From positions 248,001 to 312,000 of the forward strand of contig NZ_SLTI01000060.1 in the NCBI RefSeq assembly GCF_004347735.1: a stretch of 64,000 bases of DNA. Direction: 5' to 3'. Below are positions 16,015-24,933 of the stretch, one piece after another. The position numbers and the translations under genes were made by a program. Within the stretch, counting starts at the first letter, position 1, and each line of letters starts with the position of its first letter. This DNA is from Sulfuricurvum sp. IAE1 (GTDB lineage: Bacteria > Campylobacterota > Campylobacteria > Campylobacterales > Sulfurimonadaceae). Under the pieces are notes generated by a model, which worked only from the letters and a program-made list of their open reading frames with translations, was not told where the DNA came from and made no database searches.

Positions 16015-17781
16015 ATGGATCTGTCACGAAGAGATTTTTTCCAGATCGCCGCGGCGCTGGGGCTTGGGCTTCCGGCTGCGGCATCGGCGGCTTCAACCAC
16101 CAAACGTGCCGATGAGGTGACCCTCAAGGATATTTACGATTTCAAAGCGCGCGGAAACGTGACGCTGCTGCATATCTGCGATATGCACGCCCATATCAAA
16201 CCGCTTTACTGGCGGGAGCCTTCGACGCTGATTTCGGCGCCGAACCTCACCGGGACCCCGGGCTTTTTGTGCGGGGAGTCGTTTCTGAATTACTACGGGA
16301 TGAAAGGGAAAACCCTCGACGCCTATTTCGACACCTATATGAACTTCGACGCGCTGGCACACAAGTTCGGGAAAATGGGGGGAATTTCACACATGAAAAC
16401 CCTCATCAACCACATCAAAAAAGAGCGCGGCGCGGACAATGTCCTTCTTCTCGATTCGGGGGATACCTGGCAGGGAACGGGCGTTGCGCTCAAAACGCAG
16501 GGCGAGGCGATCGTCGATGCGCAGAACTATCTGGGAGTCGACGTCATGGTCGGTCACTGGGAGTTTACCTACGGCAAACAGCGGGTCAAAGAACTGATCG
16601 AGAAGCTCAACGCCAAATTCATCTCCCAGAACATCATCGGGGACGATTCGTTTGCCGACGATTTCGAAGAGCTGATTTTCGAACCGTACACGGTCATGGA
16701 ACGCGGCGGTGCCAAGATCGGCATCATCGGCCAGTCGTTCCCGTTCACCTCGACCGCCAACCCCAAAGAGTTCACGCAGGGGTGGAGTTTCGGTCTGCGT
16801 CTCGATACGCTGCAGCAGTATGTCGACAAGCTTCGTAAAGAGGAAAAAGTCGACTGTGTCGTCGTCCTCTCGCACGACGGTTTCAGTGTCGACCAGGAGG
16901 TTGCGCGCCAGGTCAAGGGGATCGATTTCATCCTCAGCGGCCATACGCACGACCCTTCGCCGCGTCCGACCGTCATCAACGGTACGGTGATCGTCATCGC
17001 GGGGAGCCACGGCAAATACGTCGGGCGTCTGGATATCGACATCCAAAACCACAAGGTCAAAGGGTACGAGTACAAACTCATCCCCGTCGCATCGAACCTG
17101 ATCCCCGCCGATCCCGAAGGGGACGCGCTGATCGCGAAATGGTACAAACCCTACGACCGGGAATTCGGCGAAATCCTGGGGGTGACCAAAAACACCCTCT
17201 ACAAACGCGATACGTTCCATTCGACGTTCGACGAACTGATCAACGACGCCATCATCTCCACGATGGATTCGGACATTTCGTTCACCCCCGGATACCGCTG
17301 GGGGACAACCGTTCTGGGCGGTGATGCGATCACGATGGACAACGTCTATGAGATGACCGGTATCACCTATCCGAACGTCTATACGTTCGAGCTGGGGGGA
17401 AAACAGATCCGCACCCTTCTCGAAGACATCGCCGACAACGTGTTCAACGCCAACCCGCTTTATCAGCAAGGCGGGGACATGAGCCGTCTGGGCAACGTGA
17501 CGTACGACATCAAAATCGGAGCCGCCAGCGGCAAACGGATCAGCAATCTCATGGTAGGGGGCAAGGCACTTGACGATAACAAGACCTATAAAGTCTCTTC
17601 CTGGGGGGGCAATCTCCAAAATGCGGGGCGCAACCTCAGAGAACAGCTGATCCGCCCTGTGTACGATGTGACGGCGGAATACATCCGCCGCCAGAAAACG
17701 GTCGACATCAGCGCCAACAGCAACGTCCGGATCATGGACTATGCGTGCGGATGCCCGAAAAAAGGATCGAAAGGGTGCTAA
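16015..17781 (+). CDS. soxB: SoxB, thiosulfohydrolase
   Basis: A 588-residue periplasmic dimanganese enzyme that hydrolyses SoxY-bound sulfonate to release sulfate. The N-terminus is Tat-like (SRRDFFQ, residues 4-10, then ASAAS). Metallophosphoesterase motifs are DMHAH (56-60), DSGDTW (147-152), GHWEFTYG (180-187) and GHTHDP (309-314). A 5'-nucleotidase-type C-terminal domain follows. Length fits the family. The stop codon lies inside a long hairpin that precedes the porin gene. Confidence 0.97.
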   Translation: MDLSRRDFFQIAAALGLGLPAAASAASTTKRADEVTLKDIYDFKARGNVTLLHICDMHAHIKPLYWREPSTLISAPNLTGTPGFLCGESFLNYYGMKGKTLDAYFDTYMNFDALAHKFGKMGGISHMKTLINHIKKERGADNVLLLDSGDTWQGTGVALKTQGEAIVDAQNYLGVDVMVGHWEFTYGKQRVKELIEKLNAKFISQNIIGDDSFADDFEELIFEPYTVMERGGAKIGIIGQSFPFTSTANPKEFTQGWSFGLRLDTLQQYVDKLRKEEKVDCVVVLSHDGFSVDQEVARQVKGIDFILSGHTHDPSPRPTVINGTVIVIAGSHGKYVGRLDIDIQNHKVKGYEYKLIPVASNLIPADPEGDALIAKWYKPYDREFGEILGVTKNTLYKRDTFHSTFDELINDAIISTMDSDISFTPGYRWGTTVLGGDAITMDNVYEMTGITYPNVYTFELGGKQIRTLLEDIADNVFNANPLYQQGGDMSRLGNVTYDIKIGAASGKRISNLMVGGKALDDNKTYKVSSWGGNLQNAGRNLREQLIRPVYDVTAEYIRRQKTVDISANSNVRIMDYACGCPKKGSKGC

Positions 17782-17796
17782 AAGCACTCTTTCGAT
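17766..17796 (+). other. 14-bp hairpin at the soxB/porin junction
   Basis: Bases 17766-17779 pair with 17783-17796 across a three-base AAA loop; 13 Watson-Crick pairs and one G-U. The soxB stop codon falls in the loop/arm. No T-run follows, so it is not a standard terminator. It may stop exoribonucleases or partly terminate, setting different levels for sox and porin messages. Confidence 0.7.
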
Positions 17797-17818
17797 AACC
17801 TAACAACTCAAGGAGTGA

Positions 17819-19315
17819 ATGATGAAATTGATGAATCTTAGCATTGCGGCCGCAGCGGTCTGCGCATTCTCTACGTCGGCGTATGCCCTGAAAAGTGAAG
17901 ATCGTGATATTAAACCGAGCATGCAGGTTGAATATACCAAAGTTCCGGGTGAAGTGAACTCGATCACGGAAATGTTTACCGAAGGCGAAGTCTACGGACG
18001 CCTCCGCTCGAACATGTTCTGGTGGGACTGGGAAAATGAAAATTCTGCCGTTCAGGACAACAACATGTGGGGTCTTGGAGGCAGTTTGGTTTACAAAACC
18101 GGTTACTTTCACGGTTTCGGAGCTACGGTAGGATTTTACGGTACGGTTCCGATGCATAATGATAATACACTTGGATCCGGCACGACTAACTACGGAAAAG
18201 CGGGTAAAGACACGTATCATACCCGTGCAGATGGAAGTGAAGGGGCTATCGGAGTACTTGCCGAAGCGTACGGAGAATACAAAAACGGTAAAACAAACGT
18301 GAAAGTCGGACGTCAAGGGATTGATAGCATCATGCTTGCCACCAATGACACAAAAATGGTTCCCAACACCTTCGAAGCGGCAGTTGTCGAAAATAAAAAC
18401 CTTCCTGACACGACAGTTCGGGTCGGATATATCATGGAACAAAAACTTCGGGACCACCAAACATTTCATAGCTTGATTGCGTATGAAAAATACAATGAGA
18501 ACGACGATTCGGGTGTGCATAAAGGTTTGACACCTGCAAACATCCGTGCACGCGGAAACGGTGATGTTGACCCAGAAATGGTTCTTGTTACAGCATCGAA
18601 TAAATCGATTCCAAATTTGAAACTTGATCTTGAATACGTTGATCTGAATGGTTTTTTCAGCACGGCGATTGCCGAGGCTAACTACCAGATCAAATTGAAT
18701 GATACGTGGAAACTTACACCGGGTATCCGTTATTTGAAACAAATGGATGATGGCGCCGGTAAAATTGGTGGTGCATCGCTAAGCGGTGCAGTTACTGCGG
18801 CCAATGCGGCTTCAAGAGGTTATACAACCGGAGACAGCGTTGACGGTAGCATCATCATGGGTCGTCTGGTTCTCAACGGTGGGCCGCTTACATTGACGGC
18901 TGGTTATTCGGAAATCGCGAACGATGCGGATATCATTGCCCCATGGCGCGGATTTCCGACAGGCGGCTATACCCGTTTGATGGCTCAGGTTGACTGGATC
19001 GCAAACACCAAGAACTGGATGCTCCGTGCCGATTACGACTTTGACAAAGCCGGCCTTGTCCCAGGATTTAAAGCGATGGTTGCGTATGAAGACATGAACT
19101 TTGATGAAAACAAAGCGTTCACATCAACATTTACTGACCGCAACATTTTGATGGTTGATCTGTGGAAAACATTTAAAGAACTTCCAAATACCGAATTTAA
19201 ATTCCGTATGGGGATCGTGAATGCTGAAAACGGGTATACGAGCCAGACTGTTCAGGCGACAACAGATTACAACTCGTACAACGAATACCGTTTCGAAGTG
19301 AACTACCTCTTCTAA
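17819..19315 (+). CDS. Outer-membrane porin (OprD-like)
   Basis: A 498-residue exported protein with a signal peptide ending in STSAYA, regularly spaced amphipathic strands and a C-terminal phenylalanine (FEVNYLF), as in barrel porins of this phylum. ATG at 17819 or 17822 both follow an AAGGAG site. It sits between soxB and an exported hydrolase, so passage of thiosulfate or sulfate is a reasonable guess. Its base composition is lower in GC than its neighbours: by hand count 18/60 at 18601-18660 and 24/60 at 18481-18540, against 30/60 at 17041-17100 in soxB. Confidence 0.8.
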   Translation: MMKLMNLSIAAAAVCAFSTSAYALKSEDRDIKPSMQVEYTKVPGEVNSITEMFTEGEVYGRLRSNMFWWDWENENSAVQDNNMWGLGGSLVYKTGYFHGFGATVGFYGTVPMHNDNTLGSGTTNYGKAGKDTYHTRADGSEGAIGVLAEAYGEYKNGKTNVKVGRQGIDSIMLATNDTKMVPNTFEAAVVENKNLPDTTVRVGYIMEQKLRDHQTFHSLIAYEKYNENDDSGVHKGLTPANIRARGNGDVDPEMVLVTASNKSIPNLKLDLEYVDLNGFFSTAIAEANYQIKLNDTWKLTPGIRYLKQMDDGAGKIGGASLSGAVTAANAASRGYTTGDSVDGSIIMGRLVLNGGPLTLTAGYSEIANDADIIAPWRGFPTGGYTRLMAQVDWIANTKNWMLRADYDFDKAGLVPGFKAMVAYEDMNFDENKAFTSTFTDRNILMVDLWKTFKELPNTEFKFRMGIVNAENGYTSQTVQATTDYNSYNEYRFEVNYLF

Positions 19316-19325
19316 GGACTGAGCG

Positions 19326-20231
19326 ATGAAAACGTTGTTGGCGAGTTTATTTTTCGGTGTCACGAGTCTGAGCGCGTTTGATTACGCGCTCAAGCCGACG
19401 CGGGTTACCCCCGACGTGCACTGTTTTTTCGGAAAGCCCGAAATCATGGACAAAACCAACAACGGCAACATCGTCAACTCCTGCTACATCGATGCGGGAG
19501 AAGGGTATGTCGTCGTCGACACGGGCCCTTCTTACATGTACGCCCGTTCAGCGTACAACGCGATGCAGAAAATCAAACCCCTTCCCGTGAAACTGGTCAT
19601 CAACACGCACATCCACGACGACCACTGGCTGGGTAACAATTTTTTTACCGAGCAGGGAGTTAGAGTTTTGGGTTCGGACGATTTCAGGGTCAATGCCGAT
19701 ACGAGCACCCCCACCCGAATGCAAACCTATATCTCCCCGGAGGCTTACGCCAAAACGGTCCCGACGCTCCCGACCGAGATGATCGGTGCCGATACGACGC
19801 TCAGCGTCGGCAACCAGACGCTCGAACTCAAAATTGCGAAGCGCAAAGCCCATACCGCCAAAGACATGGTCGTTTACCTGCCCAAATCCAAAGTGCTGAT
19901 CGCGGCGGATCTCGTCTTCAACGACCGTCTCCCCTCGGTACGCGGCGGTGACATCAACGGCTGGATCGAAGCGCTGGAGGATTTGGACAAACTGGGGGCC
20001 GAGCATGTCGTCGGAGGGCACGGAGAGCGTACCGACAAACACGCCGCGGCAATGACTCGGGAGTATTTTACGCAGATGCGCAACGAGATCCGCGCCGCGA
20101 TCGCCGAGGGGCTCGGGATCGACGAGACCGTTAAAAAAGTGAGTATGGACGGGTACAAAAAATACAAACTCTACGAAGGGACGCACCGCCAAAACGTCGA
20201 AGCCTCCTATCGCGTGCTGGAGTGGGAATGA
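19326..20231 (+). CDS. Exported metallo-beta-lactamase-fold hydrolase (SoxH-like)
   Basis: A 301-residue protein with a Sec signal (about 1-17) and the zinc motif HIHDDH (H95, H97, D99, H100), later AADLVF and a GGHGERTD histidine. This is the layout of SoxH and related quinoprotein-relay hydrolases found with sox genes. Substrate unknown; thiol or persulfide esters are plausible. It is 10 bases after the porin stop and overlaps the DsrE-like gene by four bases. Confidence 0.82.
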   Translation: MKTLLASLFFGVTSLSAFDYALKPTRVTPDVHCFFGKPEIMDKTNNGNIVNSCYIDAGEGYVVVDTGPSYMYARSAYNAMQKIKPLPVKLVINTHIHDDHWLGNNFFTEQGVRVLGSDDFRVNADTSTPTRMQTYISPEAYAKTVPTLPTEMIGADTTLSVGNQTLELKIAKRKAHTAKDMVVYLPKSKVLIAADLVFNDRLPSVRGGDINGWIEALEDLDKLGAEHVVGGHGERTDKHAAAMTREYFTQMRNEIRAAIAEGLGIDETVKKVSMDGYKKYKLYEGTHRQNVEASYRVLEWE

Positions 20232-20665
20232 TGAAAACACTGCTGCTGTGGGGAGTGCTCTTTTGCACCCTGACGTTCGGGGACGTCCGTTTCGCCGAGC
20301 CCGCACCGACGATCGACAAACCGCGTGAAGTGGTGATGGGAATCAGCGGCGGAGACGACGAATCGATCCATCATGCCCTCAGCACCGCCAACAACGTCCT
20401 CAAGTTTTACGGGCCCGAAAAGATCCATCTACGTGTCGTTGCGTATTACCACGGTATCCGTACCCTTCTCAAAAGCGAGAAAGAGATCGCCGTCCGGGTG
20501 CGCGCGTTACAGCAGTACGGTGTCGAGTTCGTCGCCTGCGGCAATACGATGGAGACGAAAAAAATCCCTTCATCGGCCCTCATCGAGGATGTCGAAATCG
20601 TTTCGGCAGGGATCGCCGAAGTGATCGAACGCGCGACCGAAGGCGCTTTTTACATTCAACCCTAA
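20228..20665 (+). CDS. Exported DsrE-like protein
   Basis: A 145-residue protein with a signal peptide (about 1-18) and a DsrE/F-type fold: VVMGISGGDDESIHHALSTA, then a segment ending in FVACGNTMET with a single likely active cysteine, C104. DsrE-family proteins carry or transfer sulfur. ATG at 20228 overlaps the preceding stop; a GTG six bases earlier is possible. The periplasmic location and the sox context suggest a sulfur-transfer role outside the cytoplasm, which is inference. Confidence 0.78.
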   Translation: MMKTLLLWGVLFCTLTFGDVRFAEPAPTIDKPREVVMGISGGDDESIHHALSTANNVLKFYGPEKIHLRVVAYYHGIRTLLKSEKEIAVRVRALQQYGVEFVACGNTMETKKIPSSALIEDVEIVSAGIAEVIERATEGAFYIQP

Positions 20666-20677
20666 GGAGAAAGACCT

Positions 20678-21580
20678 ATGTTTAAAAAATACCTGTTTAC
20701 GCTGGCACTGAGCGCCGCGACTTTGCTGGGAGGGGATTTCCATCTTTTCGACGTCCCCAACGCCGAGGGGAAAATCACCCCGGCCGTGATCGAAAAAGGG
20801 CTGGAAAATGCCGGCTTCGTCATTTCGGCCAATACCGAGATGAACGGACCGTTCAAAATCCAGTTCCAGCAGAGCGACTTTACGGTCTTCAACCTGCTTA
20901 CGGCCTATCATAAAAACCACGCCGCAACGCTGGTCAAATCCCATCCCGATGCCGGGATTTTCGTCCCGATGGGATTTGGAATCTACCAGCGTAACGGGGA
21001 CAAAAACCTTCACGTGTCGGTACTGACCGCGGCGGCGATGAAAAAAATCGCCGGGTTTGACGCCCCCGAGTTCGCCCTGATCGAAAAAGAGGTTCTTGCC
21101 GCCCTCAAAAAAGCGCTTCCGGACGCGAAAGTACGCGCCAGCGACAGTTCTCTGCCCGCTTCGGGGCCGCTGTTGAGCCGTTACGTCAAAGCCAGCAGCG
21201 CAGAGAGCTGGGCAAGCGACAAGGAAGCGACCGAAATGATGATCGAAGACGGTCTAAAACCGGCGGGATTTGTGATGTCAAACTTCACCGACTACAACTT
21301 CGCCCTGGGTGAAGAGAGCCCGTTTAATTTCTACGACACCTATTCGATCTGCAAGCTCAAGGTGATCTACACCGCGGCCAAAACCCGCCCGGAAGCGGCC
21401 GCGTTCGCTCCGTGTACCCTGATGGTGTACAAGAAAAAAGATGCCGACGAGATCGTTATGGGATTCCCCGGCGTTTACAACTGGATGAGCAGTGCCCGCA
21501 TCGAAGACGCCGAAGCCAAAGCCGCATTGATGCAGGCGCAGAAAGATTTCGAAGCGGTTCTCGAGAGCGCTGCGGAATAA
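20678..21580 (+). CDS. Exported protein with two DUF302-like halves
   Basis: A 300-residue protein with a Sec signal (about 1-18). The two halves look alike: FNLLTAYHKNHAATLVKSHP in the first corresponds to FNFYDTYSICKLKVIYTAAK in the second, each followed by a proline/methionine-rich strand (GIFVPMGFGIY, AAFAPCTLMVY). I read this as a DUF302 duplication. The family's function is not established. It ends the sox-linked run; the next gene has its own promoter. Confidence 0.68.
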   Translation: MFKKYLFTLALSAATLLGGDFHLFDVPNAEGKITPAVIEKGLENAGFVISANTEMNGPFKIQFQQSDFTVFNLLTAYHKNHAATLVKSHPDAGIFVPMGFGIYQRNGDKNLHVSVLTAAAMKKIAGFDAPEFALIEKEVLAALKKALPDAKVRASDSSLPASGPLLSRYVKASSAESWASDKEATEMMIEDGLKPAGFVMSNFTDYNFALGEESPFNFYDTYSICKLKVIYTAAKTRPEAAAFAPCTLMVYKKKDADEIVMGFPGVYNWMSSARIEDAEAKAALMQAQKDFEAVLESAAE

Positions 21581-21628
21581 TGATGAAATATTGACCGGTT
21601 CGCCAGAACGGATTGTCCCGAAGCATGG

Positions 21629-21634
21629 TATAAT
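21629..21634 (+). promoter_or_regulatory. -10 element for the DHH phosphoesterase operon
   Basis: TATAAT 30 bases before the start at 21665, in the 84-base gap that separates the sox-linked run from the next operon. A strong GGGAGG ribosome site follows. Confidence 0.55.
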
Positions 21635-21664
21635 CGCCCCCATTTTAACGATGAGGGAGGGGAC

Positions 21665-22597
21665 ATGGTGCACGAACTGATCGATTCTTCGAAACATATC
21701 GTCCTCATCGCCCATAAAAATCCCGACGCGGATTCGCTCGGGTCAGCGTGCGCATTTTATTCCTATCTGCTGCGCCTGAACAAAAAAATCACCCTTTTTT
21801 GCGCTTCGGCGGAGCTTGACCCAAAACTCGTGTTTCTGCCGTGGTTCGAGAAAGTGACCGACCGTTTTCCCGAAGATGCGGACTGTATGATCAGTTTCGA
21901 CTGCGGAAGCTACGGACGGTTGGGGATAGAACGGGATCTGCCGCTGATCAACTTCGACCATCACCGCAGCAACGATTTTTTCGGAACCCATAATTTTATC
22001 GATACCGATGCGATCAGTACCACCCAGACCGTTTACGACTTTTTTGTTGCCAACGGGTTAAAAATCAATGGTAAAATGGCGCTTTCGCTTTATGCGGGCC
22101 TTGTGGACGATTCGAAATGTTTCCGATCCCCCGGATGCAACGCCAGGACTTTCGAGATGGCACACCGTCTCATCGGTCTGGGAGCCGATCACGCACTGTG
22201 CGTCGAATGGCTTTACGGACGGAATTCGCTCGCGTCGCTCCGCTCAAAAGGGAAGATGCTCAAAGAGATGCGTTTGTTTCTGGACGGTGCGTTGGCGGTT
22301 TTTGAGGTGGATGCGGCGCTTTTGGCGGATACGGGAGCTACGGTTGCCGAATGCAAGCAGGTACTCGACGAAGCGCTGGGAATGCGCCACGTCCGTGCGT
22401 CGCTGATGCACGTCGAACGCCCCGGGGGCGGTGTCAAACTCTCGCTTCGCACGAGCGAGGGGATCGATGCCGCGAAGATCATGGAACGTTTCGGCGGCGG
22501 CGGCCACATACACCGTGCCGGCGCAAAGATCGAGCATGACGATGTCCGCGAGCTTGTCAAAGAGATAACGATGATGATACAAAAGGAGATGCAGTGA
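21665..22597 (+). CDS. DHH/DHHA1 phosphoesterase (NrnA-like)
   Basis: A 310-residue cytoplasmic enzyme. Metal-binding motifs are NPDADSLGS (19-27) and NFDHHRSND near residue 98; the C-terminal DHHA1 domain ends with the GGGGHIHRAGAKI motif. Family members degrade very short oligoribonucleotides, pAp or cyclic-dinucleotide products such as pGpG. The window encodes a diguanylate cyclase, so nanoRNA/pGpG removal is plausible. It overlaps the M23 peptidase gene by four bases. Confidence 0.87.
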   Translation: MVHELIDSSKHIVLIAHKNPDADSLGSACAFYSYLLRLNKKITLFCASAELDPKLVFLPWFEKVTDRFPEDADCMISFDCGSYGRLGIERDLPLINFDHHRSNDFFGTHNFIDTDAISTTQTVYDFFVANGLKINGKMALSLYAGLVDDSKCFRSPGCNARTFEMAHRLIGLGADHALCVEWLYGRNSLASLRSKGKMLKEMRLFLDGALAVFEVDAALLADTGATVAECKQVLDEALGMRHVRASLMHVERPGGGVKLSLRTSEGIDAAKIMERFGGGGHIHRAGAKIEHDDVRELVKEITMMIQKEMQ

Positions 22598-23964
22598 GAA
22601 GAGGCCGAAGAGGTTCTGGATTTTTAGGATGGGTCATTGCCGCAGCAGTGATCGGAGCGATCGGATTTATGGCGTTTTCACCGATGTTTGAACGCGACGA
22701 TCCGAAAGTGACCGTGAGCCATGAGGGGTACTGGAATTTCAAAGAACCTATGCACGTAACGCTCGAGGATGCCAGCGGGCTCAAATCGTTCAAAGCGACC
22801 ATCTCCACACCGCACGAGGAATGGGTAGTAGCCGAGGAGAACACGCCGGTCGCCGAGTCGAAAAAAACGTTTGAGATTCTCCCACCCAAAGGAGTTCGCC
22901 GCGTCGAGGCGCAGTCGGTCACGCTGACGATCGAAGCGACCGACCGAAGCCTGTGGGGACTCTTCATGGGCAATACCCTCAAAGAAGAACGCACCCTAGT
23001 CATCGATCAGCGCCGTCCGGTCCTCTCGATCGTCTCACACTCCTATAAAATCCAAAAAGGGGGATCGGCCATCGTCATTTTCAAGGCAACCGATCCCCAC
23101 ATGGAAAGCCTCAAGATCCAGACGAACTACGGTAAAACGTTTATCGCCCAGCCTTTCATGAAAGAGGGGTATTACGCGTCGCTGCTGGCATGGCCGGTTC
23201 AGGAGAGTACGTTCAGCGCGACCGTCGTCGCCCGCGACCGCGCCGGAAACGAAACGAAAAGCTCGATCCCCCTGCGTCTGAAGGATCACGTTTATCGCGT
23301 CTCGAACATCGAACTCAGCGACGCGTTCCTCGACGGTAAAATCGCCGAACTGGCCAACGAATACGAAGAGACTGCCGGGGTGGACGATCGGCTCGAGCAG
23401 TTCAAGATCATCAACGAAACGGTCCGGGCGAACAACGAAAAAATCATCCATCAGGTCACGTCGAAAGTCTCGAACGCGATGATTACCGATTTCAACCCGC
23501 AGCCGTTCTATCCTATGCCCAACGGCCAGAAAGTCGCCGATTTCGGCGATCACCGCATCTACAGCTACAAAGAGAAGAAAAACTTCTCCCAGGCGTACCA
23601 TATGGGACTGGATCTTGCGAGTGTGCAGATGGGGCAGATCAACGCGTCCAACGGCGGAAACGTCGTATTCTCGCAGATGAACGGGATTTACGGGAACCTG
23701 CCGATTATCGACCACGGATTCGGCCTCTACACTCTCTACGGCCACTGCTCGGACGTCCATGTCCAGGAAGGCGATGTCGCCAAAGCGGGACAGGAGATCG
23801 CCAAATCGGGACTCAGCGGCTACGCGATGGGGGATCACCTCCATTTCGGAATCCTCGTGCAGGGGATCGAAGTGCGCCCCGAAGAGTGGATGGACGCGAA
23901 GTGGATCTACGACAACATCACCAGCGTCATCGAAAACGCCAAGCTCATCATCAACCAGCAGTAA
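22594..23964 (+). CDS. M23-family peptidoglycan endopeptidase
   Basis: A 456-residue protein anchored by an N-terminal membrane segment (about 9-28). A beta-rich region of about 290 residues comes next, then the LytM domain with HMGLDLASVQ and HLHFGILVQG zinc motifs. The histidines are present, so it should be active. It probably trims cross-links in peptidoglycan, a role that sets cell shape in Helicobacter and Campylobacter. GTG start overlaps the preceding stop (GTGA). Confidence 0.88.
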   Translation: MRRGRRGSGFLGWVIAAAVIGAIGFMAFSPMFERDDPKVTVSHEGYWNFKEPMHVTLEDASGLKSFKATISTPHEEWVVAEENTPVAESKKTFEILPPKGVRRVEAQSVTLTIEATDRSLWGLFMGNTLKEERTLVIDQRRPVLSIVSHSYKIQKGGSAIVIFKATDPHMESLKIQTNYGKTFIAQPFMKEGYYASLLAWPVQESTFSATVVARDRAGNETKSSIPLRLKDHVYRVSNIELSDAFLDGKIAELANEYEETAGVDDRLEQFKIINETVRANNEKIIHQVTSKVSNAMITDFNPQPFYPMPNGQKVADFGDHRIYSYKEKKNFSQAYHMGLDLASVQMGQINASNGGNVVFSQMNGIYGNLPIIDHGFGLYTLYGHCSDVHVQEGDVAKAGQEIAKSGLSGYAMGDHLHFGILVQGIEVRPEEWMDAKWIYDNITSVIENAKLIINQQ

Positions 23965-23970
23965 ACACGG

Positions 23971-23987
23971 TATAATTCCGGTATAAC
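23971..23987 (+). promoter_or_regulatory. Tandem -10-like elements before lpxC
   Basis: CGGTATAA occurs twice, giving TATAAT at 23971-23976 and TATAAC at 23982-23987, eleven bases apart. The start codon is 62 bases beyond. Confidence 0.5.
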
Positions 23988-24048
23988 AACAAAGGAGGGG
24001 TATCGCCCCTCGCTAGGATCGGTCCGCCCGAGAGAAGGAAAACACACC

Positions 24049-24933
24049 ATGATGCAAACTACGATAGGAAAAAGTGTCGAACTCGTCGGGATAGGTTTGC
24101 ACAAAGGCTCCCCGGTGCGGCTGCGCCTGGAGCCGCTGGCTCCCAACAGCGGCATTGTTTTTTACCGCAGCGACGCGGGGGTCACGATTCCCCTGGAACC
24201 TTCGAACGTCGTCGATACAAAAATGGCGACTGTGATCGGGCGCGAAGGGGTGACAATTTCGACGATCGAGCACATGCTCTCGGCGATCTACGCCTACGGG
24301 ATCGACAACCTCCGCATTATCGTCGATGCCGACGAAGTTCCCGTAATGGACGGTTCTTCCGTCAGTTACTGCATGCTGCTCGATGAAGCGGGTGTCGTAC
24401 AGCAAGACGTCCCCAAGAAGATCCTCCGTATCAAAAAAGAGGTAAGCGTTCAGGAAGGGGACAAGTATGTCAAACTGATCCCCTCGAACGACATGAATTA
24501 CGATTTCACAATCAAATTTTCCCATCCCGTCATCGATCGTCAGAGCTACGTGCTGAAATTCACCAAAGAAAATTACAAAAACGAGATCGCACGGGCCCGG
24601 ACGTTCGGCTTCGTACATGAAGTGCAGTATCTGCGCTCCATCGGGCTGGCGCTGGGCGGAAGTCTTGAGAATGCCGTCGTCCTTGACGATAAAAAAGTGC
24701 TCAACCCCGAAGGACTCCGTTTCGGCGACGAGTTTGTCCGTCACAAAATTCTCGACGCGATCGGTGATATGTCGCTGATCGGGATGAATTTCATCGGGAA
24801 CTACGAAGCGTTTGCGGGGAGTCACGATCTCAATCACAAACTTACCCTGGAACTGCTCAAAGATCCGGCCAACTACGAGATCGTCGAACTCTCGTCGGTA
24901 GAATCGAAAGAGCTGGCCAAAGCGTATGCATGA
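24049..24933 (+). CDS. lpxC: UDP-3-O-acyl-N-acetylglucosamine deacetylase
   Basis: A 294-residue zinc enzyme that commits the cell to lipid A synthesis. Zinc-site and active-site motifs are EHMLSAIYAYGIDNL, DGSSVSYCMLLDEAG, and RHKILDAIGDMSLIG with the later SHDLNHKL. The start GKSVELVGIGLHKG is typical. The 3' end overlaps the tsaB-like gene by eight bases. Confidence 0.96.
   Translation: MMQTTIGKSVELVGIGLHKGSPVRLRLEPLAPNSGIVFYRSDAGVTIPLEPSNVVDTKMATVIGREGVTISTIEHMLSAIYAYGIDNLRIIVDADEVPVMDGSSVSYCMLLDEAGVVQQDVPKKILRIKKEVSVQEGDKYVKLIPSNDMNYDFTIKFSHPVIDRQSYVLKFTKENYKNEIARARTFGFVHEVQYLRSIGLALGGSLENAVVLDDKKVLNPEGLRFGDEFVRHKILDAIGDMSLIGMNFIGNYEAFAGSHDLNHKLTLELLKDPANYEIVELSSVESKELAKAYA

Noticed and set aside
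16387-17787. 466-codon open frame on the minus strand
   Set aside because: Antisense to soxB, which has full family motifs; no ribosome site or domain on the minus strand.
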